A DNA stretch of 64,000 bases from Thermosynechococcus sp. M98_K2018_005 (lineage in GTDB: Bacteria; Cyanobacteriota; Cyanobacteriia; Thermosynechococcales; Thermosynechococcaceae): positions 56,229 through 120,228 of the forward strand of contig NZ_DVEH01000047.1 of NCBI RefSeq assembly GCF_015295825.1, written 5' to 3'. The notes beneath the pieces were generated by a model. It saw only the letters and a list, made by a program, of their open reading frames with translations. It was not told the DNA's origin and did not search any database. Within the stretch, counting starts at the first letter, position 1, and each line of letters begins with the position of its first letter. Of the stretch, positions 39,149 through 48,526 are shown in pieces. Both the position numbers and the translations under genes were made by a program.

Positions 39149-40258
39149 CTAGATCGCACAAATCACTTCATCGCGGCAGAGGGTGGGATCTACATAGGGC
39201 AGCATCGGTTTATCGCCAACGTAAATTCCCAAGCCTTGAGCCGTACGAATCAAGAAGCTATTGGGATCCACATGGCGCGGGCATTTAGCAACAACATCGG
39301 CAATGGGCACGGTCACCACTTGTCCTGCCTGCCACGCCACCATGCGGTCAAACGTCCCTTGAGCCGCCAAATCTACAGCGGTATTGCCCATACCTGCTGC
39401 CAGCAGCCGATCCATGGCCATCGGGGCACCCCCCCGCTGAATATGACCCAACACCGAGACCCGTAGCTCAATGGGGATGGGACTGTGCTGGGCAATTTTA
39501 TCGGCAATATACTGGCCAATACTACAATGGCGGCGATGGTTGGCGTCTTGTTCTAGTTCCTTGGCGCCTTCGGCAACGACGATGAGGGCAAACTTACGTC
39601 CCCAGCGATCGCGCAACTTCTGGAGGTGCTGGCAAATACCTTCAATGGAGTAGGGAATTTCTGGAATCAGGATAATATCCGCGCCCCCAGCAATGCCGGA
39701 ATACAGAGCCAAGTGACCAGCGGTGCGCCCCATCACTTCCACCACAAAAACACGATCATGGCTCGCGGCGGTCGAGGTAATGCGACTCAGAGCTTCGACA
39801 ACAATGTTGACAGCGGTATCAAAGCCAATGGCGCGATCGGTCAAGGCGACATCGTTATCAATGGTTTTCGGCACGGCAAGGAAATTCCAGTTTCCCTTTT
39901 GCGCCAGTTGATGCAAAATTTTCAGGCTGCCATCGCCACAAATGGCAATGAGGGCATCCAAGCCCAATTCATAGTACCCAGCAATCACTTCATCGGCATG
40001 GCCAAGGGTATCGCCCTTATTAATTGCTCCGAGAATGGTTCCCCCCATGTTGAGCAGTACATCCATTCCCCCGAGGCCCTCTGCATTGAGGGGGATCGCC
40101 TTCCGCTCAATTAACCCCTGAGTGGCATGGAGAATGCCAAGCACCTCCCAACCGTAACTTAAGGTGGCATGGGCAACAATGGCACGGATGGCCGTATTTA
40201 AACCTGGGCAATCTCCGCCACTGGTGAACACACCCAATCGTTTGCGGCTGGTACTCAT
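39149..40258 (-). CDS. pfkA: 6-phosphofructokinase
   Basis: 369 aa. The protein starts MSTSRKRLGVFTSGGDCPGL. The phosphate-binding loop and the catalytic block PKTIDNDVALTDRAIGFDTA are clear, with the later EVMGRTAGHLAL and GHIQRGGAP. The donor-site motif reads CGDGS: Gly rather than Asp after the aspartate points to ATP, yet the lysine of PKTIDND is the residue seen in PPi-type and non-classical enzymes. Such Gly/Lys enzymes form an intermediate group, so ATP use is likely but not certain. It phosphorylates fructose-6-phosphate in glycolysis. Confidence 0.92.
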   Translation of the reverse strand: MSTSRKRLGVFTSGGDCPGLNTAIRAIVAHATLSYGWEVLGILHATQGLIERKAIPLNAEGLGGMDVLLNMGGTILGAINKGDTLGHADEVIAGYYELGLDALIAICGDGSLKILHQLAQKGNWNFLAVPKTIDNDVALTDRAIGFDTAVNIVVEALSRITSTAASHDRVFVVEVMGRTAGHLALYSGIAGGADIILIPEIPYSIEGICQHLQKLRDRWGRKFALIVVAEGAKELEQDANHRRHCSIGQYIADKIAQHSPIPIELRVSVLGHIQRGGAPMAMDRLLAAGMGNTAVDLAAQGTFDRMVAWQAGQVVTVPIADVVAKCPRHVDPNSFLIRTAQGLGIYVGDKPMLPYVDPTLCRDEVICAI

Positions 40259-40450
40259 GAATACTGGCTCCCTATGTGAACGGTTATGGCCTCAAAGCCT
40301 GCCTCTGCGCCTGACAACGGCACTGTCAACATCCTAGCGAAGGTCAATCGCCCTTGACTGCTTGAGTTAAGAGCTTGCAACATGCTTAGGAATCGTTGAA
40401 TTTTGCAGCGGCGAATATCTGACTTGGGGGATCGGCTAAGCTAATGATCT

Positions 40451-42544
40451 ATGGACATTCCTCGCCTACACCCCGATACGATTGAGGCTGTGCGCCAAGC
40501 GGTCAACATTGTCGATGTGGTGGCCGAGCACGTTGTCCTACGCAAGCGTGGGCGAGAATACGTTGGCTGTTGTCCGTTTCATGAGGAGAAAACCCCCAGT
40601 TTTACGGTCAGCCCCCTCAAGGGTTTTTACTATTGTTTTGGCTGTGGTGCTGGGGGTAATGCCATTAAGTTCCTGATGGAACTGCAAAAACGCTCCTTTG
40701 CCGAGGTGGTGCTCGACCTTGCCCAGCGCCATCAGATTCCGGTACGCACCCTCGATAGTGAGCAAAAACAGGCCCTACAAGCGCGGCTGTCCCTTCAAGA
40801 GCAACTGTATGAGATTCTGGCGATCGCCACCAGTTTCTATGAACACGCCCTGCGGCAGCCCATTGGTCAACTAGCTCAAGACTATTTGCAGCGGCAACGC
40901 CATCTGCAAGAGGACACGATTCAGCAATTTCGCTTGGGCTATGCCCCTGCAGGTTGGCAAGTGCTCTACACATATCTTGTGGAGCAAAAGGGATACCCTG
41001 CGACTTTAGTTGAGCAGGCGGGCTTGATTATACCTCGGCAGACAGGGGACGGCTACTATGACCGCTTTCGCGATCGCCTGATGATCCCGATTATGGATGC
41101 CCAAGGACGGGTGGTGGGGTTTGGCGGTCGTACCCTGAGGAACGAAGAGCCGAAGTATCTCAACTCCCCAGAAACCCCCATTTTTAACAAGGGGCAATTA
41201 CTCTTTGGCCTTGATAAGGCACGCCAAGCGATTGTCCAAACCGATCAGGCGATTGTTGTTGAGGGCTACTTTGATGTCATGGTGCTGCACCAAGCGGGGT
41301 TTCCCCAAGCGGTGGCCAGTTTAGGGACTGCCCTCAGTCAAGCCCAAATTAAGTTGCTACTGCGCTACACCGAGTCGAAGCAAATTATTCTCAACTTTGA
41401 TGCGGACACAGCGGGACAACGGGCTGCCGATCGCGCCATTGGCGAGGCTGCGGATTTGGCCTATCGGGGAGATCTGCGACTGCGCATTCTCACGTTACCG
41501 GCGGGTAAAGATGCTGCTGACTTTTTCACGGATGCTGCTGAGTCTTTAGAGGTACGCCGCGATCGCTACCAAACGCTCTTAGATCAAGCGCCCCTCTGGC
41601 TCGATTGGCAAATCCAAACCATCGTGCAGCAGTACGATCTCGACCAAAGCGATCAGTTTCAGCAGGCGAGCCAAGCCCTGAGCCAACTCTTGGGCAAACT
41701 CCCCAATGCCACACTGCGTAGCCACTACATTCACCACTGTGCTGAGCTATTGGGAGGCCACGATAGTCGCTTTATCCTCCGCCTTGAAGAATCCCTGCGG
41801 CAACAGGTACGGGGTCAGCGCTGGCAGGGGCGATCGCAAAAATGGCAACGTCCAGCGGACTATAATTTGCGTCAAGCGGCTGAAGAACAGCTACTGCGCC
41901 TCTACCTCCACTGTGGGGAATATCGCCCCCTAATTCGGCAAACGCTGCAAGCCCGGGAGATTGAATTTAGCCTCTCCCACCATCGTTGGCTGTGGCGGCA
42001 AATCCTAGGGATTGAAGAAGAACAGTGTGCGGGTCTGCCTGCGCCGGATGATCCCTATACCGCCGAGTGGCCACTGCATTCACCCACGGAGACCGGGACA
42101 CCACTGACAGACTTGGATTTGGTCACCCATCTTTTTGATCGCCTAGGCGAAGCAGCAGAAACTTCTCTGATAACTCCGCTCCTACATTTAGATGAAACCA
42201 CTGCCGTCAGTCTCGAGCGCCCCGAGCTAGTCATCCAAGCCGCCGCCGCCGCCCTTGAGCGCATTGCCGTTGAAAAGCGCTGTCGCCACATCCTTCAGTC
42301 TTGGCAGGAAACTGTTGACCTGATTTTAAGTGAATCTCCCCCCAGTGAAGCCCTACGCCACTATCTGGATCACTTACTCACCAACAACGACAGTAAGATT
42401 GACAATATTCCCAGTGTAGCACCCGAGCGGCTGAAACGCCTTGAGCAACTGCGCCGTGACTACTACCAGCATCGCCAATACCTCCAGCAATTGGATCAGC
42501 AGCGCTGTCCTTCCTTGGCGGTGATCCGTGGCTATCCTGATTAG
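40451..42544 (+). CDS. dnaG: DNA primase
   Basis: 697 aa. The N-terminal zinc ribbon is CCPFHEEKTPSF...YYCFGCGAGG (residues 38-70). The TOPRIM domain shows VVEGYFDVMVLHQAG and LNFDADTAGQRAADRA. The C-terminal helicase-interaction domain (about 450-697) is variable and longer than in E. coli (581 aa). It makes the RNA primers for replication. Neighbours are unrelated; rpsU and rpoD are not adjacent. Confidence 0.95.
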   Translation: MDIPRLHPDTIEAVRQAVNIVDVVAEHVVLRKRGREYVGCCPFHEEKTPSFTVSPLKGFYYCFGCGAGGNAIKFLMELQKRSFAEVVLDLAQRHQIPVRTLDSEQKQALQARLSLQEQLYEILAIATSFYEHALRQPIGQLAQDYLQRQRHLQEDTIQQFRLGYAPAGWQVLYTYLVEQKGYPATLVEQAGLIIPRQTGDGYYDRFRDRLMIPIMDAQGRVVGFGGRTLRNEEPKYLNSPETPIFNKGQLLFGLDKARQAIVQTDQAIVVEGYFDVMVLHQAGFPQAVASLGTALSQAQIKLLLRYTESKQIILNFDADTAGQRAADRAIGEAADLAYRGDLRLRILTLPAGKDAADFFTDAAESLEVRRDRYQTLLDQAPLWLDWQIQTIVQQYDLDQSDQFQQASQALSQLLGKLPNATLRSHYIHHCAELLGGHDSRFILRLEESLRQQVRGQRWQGRSQKWQRPADYNLRQAAEEQLLRLYLHCGEYRPLIRQTLQAREIEFSLSHHRWLWRQILGIEEEQCAGLPAPDDPYTAEWPLHSPTETGTPLTDLDLVTHLFDRLGEAAETSLITPLLHLDETTAVSLERPELVIQAAAAALERIAVEKRCRHILQSWQETVDLILSESPPSEALRHYLDHLLTNNDSKIDNIPSVAPERLKRLEQLRRDYYQHRQYLQQLDQQRCPSLAVIRGYPD

Positions 42545-42745
42545 CTTTCACGCTGTTGAGTGTGGGCCATCCCTGTGAAAAGGGCGGTACCTCAGAATTC
42601 ATCTCAATGTCAAGTGACAAATAAGAGAGGCGAGAATCACGTCCAAAGCACTCAGCAATGTGACGGAAAATGAAAAAGTAAAAAGAGCAAAACTGCCTCC
42701 TAAGGCCTGAAGGTTCTTGCGCATGATTGGCCTGCCACAAAGAAC

Positions 42746-43558
42746 TTATTGTCCGAGGTAAGCTCTCAAGACCTCAGGATTGGTTTGAATCTCCCTTGGC
42801 GGCCCATCAGCAAGATTTTTCCCCTCTGCCAAGACCCAGATGTGCTGACATAGGGACATTACCACATCCATATTGTGTTCAATAATCAGAAACGTCACGC
42901 CCCCTTGATTCCAGCGCACAATATGCTCGCAGATTTGGTTGATCAAGGTCGGGTTGACGCCGGCGGTTGGCTCATCGAGGAGTACCATGCGGGGACGGTG
43001 CATCATCACCCGCCCCATTTCGAGGAGTTTGCGCTGCCCTCCGGACAATGCACCCGCATAGTCATTGGCCTTGGCCGCTAGCCCCACAGACTCCAAAATT
43101 GCCCACGCCCGTTGCCGCAGTTCCTGTTCCTCTTGGCGGATGCGCAGGGGTTGCAGCCAACTATTCCAAAACTTCTCCCCGGTTTGCAGTGGTGCGGCCA
43201 AGAGCATATTTTCAAGAACTGATAGGCGCGAGAGTACACGGGGCACTTGGAAAGTGCGCAGGAGTCCCTGAAGGGCAACTTGGTGGGGGGGCAAATGGCT
43301 AATGGGGACACCATCAAAAATCACACGGCCTTGGTCGGGGGTGATGAAGTTGCACAACAGGTTGAATAGGGTGGTTTTGCCGGCACCGTTGGGACCAATG
43401 AGACCGGTGATACTGCCGCGTGCAACCCGAATTTCCGCATGATCCACCGCGCGAATACCACCAAAACTTTTGCATAGCTCCGTAGCCAATAGGAGGTCTG
43501 CGGGCAAGACTTGACTGACACTGCTAGGGACGGGCGCAAGAGAAGATTCATCGACCAA
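42746..43558 (-). CDS. livG: Branched-chain amino acid ABC transporter, ATP-binding protein (LivG type)
   Basis: 270 aa. Walker A GPNGAGKTTL, the signature LSGGQRKLLE, Walker B MVLLDEPTAGVNP and the switch histidine EHNMDVVM are all intact. The insert after the Walker A loop and the end LRAYLG are typical of LivG. It overlaps the livM-like permease gene by 11 bp. The second permease (LivH), the second ATPase (LivF) and the binding protein are not in the window, so the transporter is split across the chromosome (compare the Nat-I system of Synechocystis). Confidence 0.88.
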   Translation of the reverse strand: MVDESSLAPVPSSVSQVLPADLLLATELCKSFGGIRAVDHAEIRVARGSITGLIGPNGAGKTTLFNLLCNFITPDQGRVIFDGVPISHLPPHQVALQGLLRTFQVPRVLSRLSVLENMLLAAPLQTGEKFWNSWLQPLRIRQEEQELRQRAWAILESVGLAAKANDYAGALSGGQRKLLEMGRVMMHRPRMVLLDEPTAGVNPTLINQICEHIVRWNQGGVTFLIIEHNMDVVMSLCQHIWVLAEGKNLADGPPREIQTNPEVLRAYLGQ

Positions 43559-44798
43559 GGCTGAGTTCCTCCTTTTTGCCCAAAATACCTTGGGGTCGCC
43601 ACATCATCAAGATAATGAGGACAAGGCCAATGAGCATCATCCGCAGAGCCTCTAGGCGACCGCCATCAAGGGGAATAAAGCGGGTCAGCGCAGTGTAGGC
43701 CCAAAAGAGAGCAGCGCCGAGGAGAGGACCCATGTTATTGCCTGCGCCCCCTAAAACGACAATTGTCCACCCCTGAAATGTAATTAGGGATACGAAACCG
43801 TCGGGGTTAATAAATGTGAGCTGCCACGCATAAAAGGAGCCTGCTACCGCCGCGATCGCTCCCCCCAACAGCAGCGACTGCATTTTGTAGGCAAAGACAT
43901 TCTTGCCTAGAGCTTTGGCCACCTCCTCATCTTCGCGGATTGCTTTGAGCACCCGTCCCCAAGGGGAATGAATCAAACGCTCTAACTGCCAGACCACTAA
44001 GGCCAAAACCAAGACCAACAGCCACAACAGCCCAGCCCGGTAACTAAAATCCCACAGGCCAAGGGTAAGGGCTTTGACCACGAGACCCCCTAGGGCAGCG
44101 GCTAAGGTATTCAGGGCAATGGGAATTACCGCTGGTTTGTCTGGACGGCAATAGTGGCTCACAAGGGCGATCGCCCCCCCAAGGGTCAGCAGGGTCAACA
44201 CCAGGGGAAAAATGGCTATTTCCCGTCCTAAGCTCAAGGGGAGCAATGTTGCCCAAAGGCTGAGGGTACCGGCAATCAATAAAGCCGCATAGCTCGGAAG
44301 TAACCAGCGGAGGCGCGATCGCCCATACTGCCGCTCTAACCATTGCCACCACTGCCATGCAGCCGCCCCCACCACAGCCCAAAAAAGAGCAATCATTCCC
44401 AGCTTGGTCGGTATATTGGGATTGAACTGAGCAAAGGGCAGCGGAAAGCCATACACCCCCCGACCGCCTCGGGTTAGCCAATCCTCATTGAGGGCAATCA
44501 AGCGGACAATTTCCGCCATGCCGATTGTCACAATCGCGAGGTAATCTTCCCGCAGTCGCAGCGTAGCCATCCCCATTGAAAAGCCCAGTCCCATCGCCAG
44601 CACCACCCCAGCAAATACCGCAAAAAACATCGGCACGCCAGCAATCCCCAACAAAATCGTGGTGTAGGAACCAATGGCCAAAAAGCCAACATGGCCAAAG
44701 TTAATTAGCCCCGTATAACCCCAGTGCAAATTCAGCCCCAAGCTAAAAAGGGCAAAGGTGGCAGTGAAGATACCAAGGGAAATGAGATAGCCAACCAT
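43548..44798 (-). CDS. livM: Branched-chain amino acid ABC transporter permease (LivM type)
   Basis: 416 aa with about 9-10 membrane segments. The N-terminal part (LNLHWGYTGLINFGHVGFLAIG) and the cytosolic coupling block SPWGRVLKAIREDEEVAKALGKN are characteristic of LivM. It is somewhat longer than average because of an inserted membrane region (about residues 160-250). It overlaps the livG gene, which follows. Substrate probably neutral amino acids; inferred only from the family. Confidence 0.88.
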   Translation of the reverse strand: MVGYLISLGIFTATFALFSLGLNLHWGYTGLINFGHVGFLAIGSYTTILLGIAGVPMFFAVFAGVVLAMGLGFSMGMATLRLREDYLAIVTIGMAEIVRLIALNEDWLTRGGRGVYGFPLPFAQFNPNIPTKLGMIALFWAVVGAAAWQWWQWLERQYGRSRLRWLLPSYAALLIAGTLSLWATLLPLSLGREIAIFPLVLTLLTLGGAIALVSHYCRPDKPAVIPIALNTLAAALGGLVVKALTLGLWDFSYRAGLLWLLVLVLALVVWQLERLIHSPWGRVLKAIREDEEVAKALGKNVFAYKMQSLLLGGAIAAVAGSFYAWQLTFINPDGFVSLITFQGWTIVVLGGAGNNMGPLLGAALFWAYTALTRFIPLDGGRLEALRMMLIGLVLIILMMWRPQGILGKKEELSLGR

Positions 44799-45004
44799 TT
44801 AGATCATCGAAGTTAGGGGCGATACAGTTCCGCTGCGCTGTTGCGATCGCGCCAGTGGATGAAGGAATCAAAATGAATCTATTTTATACACCAATGCTTG
44901 CGCCTGTACCTACAGGACAAACGCATACTAGAAAAGTCAGCCAATCATTGGAGGGCAGGATGGGACAAAGCTGCGCACATCTGAAAACAAGTCCCTGTAC
45001 ATAC
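44799..45004. other. Intergenic region with dispersed-repeat copy B
   Basis: 206 bp between livM and the FHA-PrsW gene 3' end. It holds dispersed-repeat copy B. The frame through the repeat is open for a short distance (GQTHTRKVSQSLEGRMG) but has no start signal. It probably also carries the livM promoter, which I cannot place. Confidence 0.5.
44914..44949. repeat. Dispersed repeat, copy B
   Basis: 36 bp beginning AGGACAAACGCATACTAG and ending AGTCAGCCAATCATT; it matches 22353-22397 at 33 of 36 positions apart from a 9-bp duplication there. Both copies lie in intergenic scars; copy A is next to a transposase remnant, so the repeat is probably left from an insertion sequence. Confidence 0.85.
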
Positions 45005-46294
45005 CTAGCGATAACCATAGAACCGAGTGGCAAAGTTTTGCGATCGTGTCGGGGACAGTTGACGCGCTTTCAAAATGGCAGCGGTGAGAAATACATAGGC
45101 CAAAATCCCCACCACTGCCAAACCCATCGGACCAAAACGGGCGGCAGCCGTATTCCAAAGAGCATGGAGAAAGGCCGCTAGACCTAGGCCAACCATTAAA
45201 ATCAAGGGTGCTCGATGGGGGCGCAGTACACTCAATCCCGCACAATAGCCCAAGTAGCCGGTGTAGGCCATGTGCCCCGTTAGGGATCCCAAGACCCGGG
45301 GAATCAGCACTTGCAGACCAGCTAAATTACCAAATTGACCCGCAATACTAGGGACATATTGCCCAAGGGTTTCTGTCCACGTAAAACCGAGGCCGGCAGC
45401 CGCTCCCAAGAGAATGCCATCGAGGGGTTCCCATACCCCCACCTTCTGTTTCCATGGACTCGGGAGCCATCGCCCTAACCCATAGACCACGATAATCGGT
45501 AACGCCTTGAGTAGCTCTTCCATTAACCCAGCACCAATGAAGTTGCGACTGAATAACACCCAAAATGAAGGATGGGGCGGATGCAGTTGGCCGGGTAAAA
45601 CGGTGCGAAAGAGATGGATCATGGCTGGCAAAATCGGGCTTTGCAGAATCAAAATTTCCAGCGTCAACGTGCCCAGTAGAACCCATGCAGGTTTGCGTTT
45701 GCCACAGAGTTGATAGATAAAGTAATAGGCAGCACTGCCCAAATAGAGCGCCAAGATGACCTTGAACGCATCGGGGGAGCCAGCCGTGGCAAAAAGCAGG
45801 ATGACCGCCACAACCGTGACAATCCCCGGTACTAGATAGGCTTTGCGTACCCAGTCGGGATGAATGGCAAAAATGGGCAGGAGTTGGGTGAGGGTGAGGG
45901 GTTGATCGGGCTGGGTGCTCACGACTTCGGTGAGGGGGAGGTATTCTAGGACAAATTCAGGCCCTTGGCGCCCCAATTGAATGCGATCGCCCGCATGGAG
46001 AACAGTTAAGGTCTCTACTCGCTGTTGATTGACATAAGTCCCATTGACACTCCCAAGGTCTGCGATCGTCCACACGGGAATGCCGCCCCGTTTTTGACAG
46101 GTGAGTTGGGCATGGTGGCGGGAAACAGAAGTATAAATGTGAGCGTCAAGGACAATATGGCACGTATCAGGATCACGGCCAATAATCGTCACATCCTCTT
46201 GGGAGAGCCAAAACTGCCCCATTTCAGGGGAGACTTGCCGCAGCATACCCACATACTTCAGCGTTGGATTGAGGGGGGAGCGATCGCGATTCAT
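45005..46294 (-). CDS. FHA domain fused to PrsW-type intramembrane metalloprotease
   Basis: 429 aa from the ATG at 46292-46294; the frame extends to a TTG at 46336. Residues about 20-95 are an FHA domain (VTIIGRDPDTCHIVL, SVSRHHAQL, DLGSVNGTYVN), a phosphothreonine reader. Residues about 140-420 have 8 or more membrane helices with PrsW hallmarks: MEELLKALP (EExxK-type), GFTWTETL and the helix with FLHALWN. PrsW cuts the anti-sigma factor RsiW in Bacillus. The fusion suggests a protease recruited by Ser/Thr phosphorylation; its substrate is unknown. Confidence 0.85.
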   Translation of the reverse strand: MNRDRSPLNPTLKYVGMLRQVSPEMGQFWLSQEDVTIIGRDPDTCHIVLDAHIYTSVSRHHAQLTCQKRGGIPVWTIADLGSVNGTYVNQQRVETLTVLHAGDRIQLGRQGPEFVLEYLPLTEVVSTQPDQPLTLTQLLPIFAIHPDWVRKAYLVPGIVTVVAVILLFATAGSPDAFKVILALYLGSAAYYFIYQLCGKRKPAWVLLGTLTLEILILQSPILPAMIHLFRTVLPGQLHPPHPSFWVLFSRNFIGAGLMEELLKALPIIVVYGLGRWLPSPWKQKVGVWEPLDGILLGAAAGLGFTWTETLGQYVPSIAGQFGNLAGLQVLIPRVLGSLTGHMAYTGYLGYCAGLSVLRPHRAPLILMVGLGLAAFLHALWNTAAARFGPMGLAVVGILAYVFLTAAILKARQLSPTRSQNFATRFYGYR

Positions 46295-46456
46295 TAGTAC
46301 CCGTATCAACTGCAAGGGGGACGATGAGACTCCCAAAGTCCTACCTGCTCAGCACTCACACCCACTATACACTGGGTACTTGATACTTCCTTGGATCAAG
46401 AGGGCGATCGCGCCAGCACAAGGGACAGGGAAACGGGGGGAGTGGTTTGCTTTGTG

Positions 46457-46486
46457 TTGACAAAGGGCAGTACTTTGGGCGATGAT
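46457..46486 (+). promoter_or_regulatory. Candidate promoter of tRNA-Ala
   Basis: TTGACA (46457-46462) and GATGAT (46481-46486) are 18 bp apart, with the tRNA 5' end 17 bp downstream of the -10 box. The -35 box is perfect. Confidence 0.6.
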
Positions 46487-46502
46487 AAGATTCTGCTGAT
46501 TC

Positions 46503-46575
46503 GGGGCTATAGCTCAGTTGGTAGAGCACTTCAATGGCATTGAAGGGGTCAGCGGTTCGAATCCGCTTAGCTCCA
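46503..46575 (+). tRNA. tRNA-Ala (anticodon GGC)
   Basis: 73 nt without CCA. It begins GGGGCTATAGCTCAG; the acceptor stem GGGGCTA pairs with TAGCTCC (one G-T), with discriminator A. The anticodon arm CTTCAATGGCATTGAAG gives anticodon GGC. The T arm carries GGTTCGAATCC. The promoter TTGACA/GATGAT lies just upstream. The rluD gene converges 29 bp downstream. Confidence 0.96.
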
Positions 46576-46604
46576 TCCGAGCGAGGACAATCTGAATTAA
46601 GGAC

Positions 46605-47522
46605 TTACTGGCGCAATATGCGCAGTAGTTTTTCTAAATGCTCTGGCAGGGGGGCGATCGCCACGATCTCTTTGCCAGTACATGGATGCTGCAACTGTAG
46701 GCGATAGGCATGGAGAGCTTGGCCAGGAAGCTTCACGTTTAGCGGTGTGCCCCGGCCATAGAGGGGATCCCCCAACAGTGGCCAACCCAAGTGGGCGGCA
46801 TGGACCCGAATTTGATGGGTACGACCTGTTTCAAGGTGGAACTCCACAAGCGCACAGTGGGGAAAGCGCTCCTTCACGTACCAGTGAGTAATTGCTGTGC
46901 GGCCTTTTTCCGGGGGCACCACCGCCATCTTTTTGCGAGCCACGGGGTGACGACCAATGGGGGCAATGACGGTTCCAGTGTCCTCAGGGGGCTGACCATA
47001 GACAACACCAAGGTAGTGGCGCTGCATTTGCCGTGCTTTCAATTGTTGTTGCAGATGGTGGAGGGCAAACTCCGTTTTGGCAACAACCATAACCCCAGAG
47101 GTGTCTTTGTCTAGGCGATGCACAATTCCCGGCCGCTGGACACCACCAATGCCCGTCAAATCAGGACAGTGAGCTAATAGACCATGAACTAGCGTACCGT
47201 GGCTATGACCAGGGGCAGGATGCACCACTAAACCCACGGGTTTATTGAGAATCAGTAACTCATCGTCTTCGTAGAGAATACTCAGGGGTAGGGGTTCAGG
47301 GAGTAAATCCAATGGCTCTGGTTCAGGGAGCACCACCTCCAGTACCTCACCACCACTGAGGGACTGATTTTTGCGATCGCAAACTTGGCCATTGAGGCGT
47401 ACATGCCCCTGTTGGATCAATTGCTGCCAGCGCGATCGCGACAATTCAGGATGCTGTTGGGCAAGGAAGGTATCGAGGCGATCGCCCCCCTTTTCTACCT
47501 TGAAGGTCAGCGATGTCCTCAT
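46605..47522 (-). CDS. rluD: RluD-type 23S rRNA pseudouridine synthase
   Basis: 305 aa. An N-terminal S4 RNA-binding domain (LDTFLAQQHPELSRSRWQQLI) is followed by the catalytic domain with VNKPVGLVVHPAPGH-like block (LNKPVGLVVHPAPGH) and the active-site RLDKDTSGVMVVAKT. The end motif GRTHQIRVHAAHLGWPLLGD is intact. RluD modifies U1911/1915/1917 in helix 69 in E. coli; closely related enzymes have other targets, so the exact position is inferred. It lies 8 bp after chlG on the same strand. Confidence 0.88.
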   Translation of the reverse strand: MRTSLTFKVEKGGDRLDTFLAQQHPELSRSRWQQLIQQGHVRLNGQVCDRKNQSLSGGEVLEVVLPEPEPLDLLPEPLPLSILYEDDELLILNKPVGLVVHPAPGHSHGTLVHGLLAHCPDLTGIGGVQRPGIVHRLDKDTSGVMVVAKTEFALHHLQQQLKARQMQRHYLGVVYGQPPEDTGTVIAPIGRHPVARKKMAVVPPEKGRTAITHWYVKERFPHCALVEFHLETGRTHQIRVHAAHLGWPLLGDPLYGRGTPLNVKLPGQALHAYRLQLQHPCTGKEIVAIAPLPEHLEKLLRILRQ

Positions 47523-47530
47523 GCCCCCAA

Positions 47531-48526
47531 CTACACCAGTGTATGCCCAAGGGCTAAACCCACCACTAACATCCCTAACACGAGAAAAGGTTGAGCACTG
47601 GCTTGGTACTTGACATCGTTTTGCAAGGGATCCCGCAGGAAGTACATATCCTGAAAGACAATTTGGGGAATAATCAGCAAAATCAGCAGCACTGCATAAA
47701 AATTGGCATGGATCGCCATCAGGTAGCCCGCAATCCCCAACTGGAAAATGTCAATCATCAGAACACAAATCCATGCGGCGGTGGTGACCCCAAACATCAC
47801 CGGCAAGGACGCCAAGCCGAGTTGGCGATCGCCCTCCACGCTTTTGAAGTCATTGACAATGGCAATGCCCAAGCCCGCCAAACTGTAAATCAACGTCAAG
47901 ATCACAATCCTCGGCGTCAAGTCGCCAAAAAGGGCGTGACCTGCCCACCACGGTAAGGCAATGTAGCTGGCCCCTAGGGCATAATTTCCCAGCCAACCAT
48001 TCTTTTTTAGTTTCAGGGGCGGTGCGGAATAAATATAGGCCAAAAAGCCCCCCAGCAAGGCAATTTTGGTGACGGGAAACGTGGGGTGGTCAGCCCATAG
48101 ATCGAGTAGAACAGCTAGACCCAAACCCGCAACGACGAGGAAGATAATCTGTGCCCGTACTTGATTGAGGGAAATCGCCCCTGAAGGAATGGGACGGTAG
48201 GGTTCATTAATCGCATCAATCTCGCGATCGTAGTAATCGTTGAGCGTTTGCGTATAGCCGGCCATTAAAGGGCCCGACAGCAGCATACAGGTAGCTGCCT
48301 TGAGCACATCCTCCAGACTCCATGTAAATCCCCCCGAGGACGCTGCACCACAGACCACACCCCACATGAGGGGAATCCACGTAATCGGCTTCATCAATTG
48401 CAGGCGAATTTTCCAGATATTGGTTTCGCCGCTTTTGGCACCCTTCATGCCCAGCAGTTGACGTGCCGCTGCCGTTGTACTTTCTGGGGATGTTGAAGTC
48501 GTCGTTGAATCGGGGGTTTCCGTCAT
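47531..48526 (-). CDS. chlG: Chlorophyll synthase
   Basis: 331 aa, attaching the phytyl or geranylgeranyl tail to chlorophyllide a. The prenyltransferase motif NDYYDREIDAINEPYRPIPS and the second acidic motif NDFKSVEGD are intact, with about 8-9 membrane helices in the thylakoid membrane. The first 25 residues are Ser/Thr-rich. rluD follows within 8 bp and may be cotranscribed. Length matches cyanobacterial ChlG. Confidence 0.95.
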   Translation of the reverse strand: MTETPDSTTTSTSPESTTAAARQLLGMKGAKSGETNIWKIRLQLMKPITWIPLMWGVVCGAASSGGFTWSLEDVLKAATCMLLSGPLMAGYTQTLNDYYDREIDAINEPYRPIPSGAISLNQVRAQIIFLVVAGLGLAVLLDLWADHPTFPVTKIALLGGFLAYIYSAPPLKLKKNGWLGNYALGASYIALPWWAGHALFGDLTPRIVILTLIYSLAGLGIAIVNDFKSVEGDRQLGLASLPVMFGVTTAAWICVLMIDIFQLGIAGYLMAIHANFYAVLLILLIIPQIVFQDMYFLRDPLQNDVKYQASAQPFLVLGMLVVGLALGHTLV

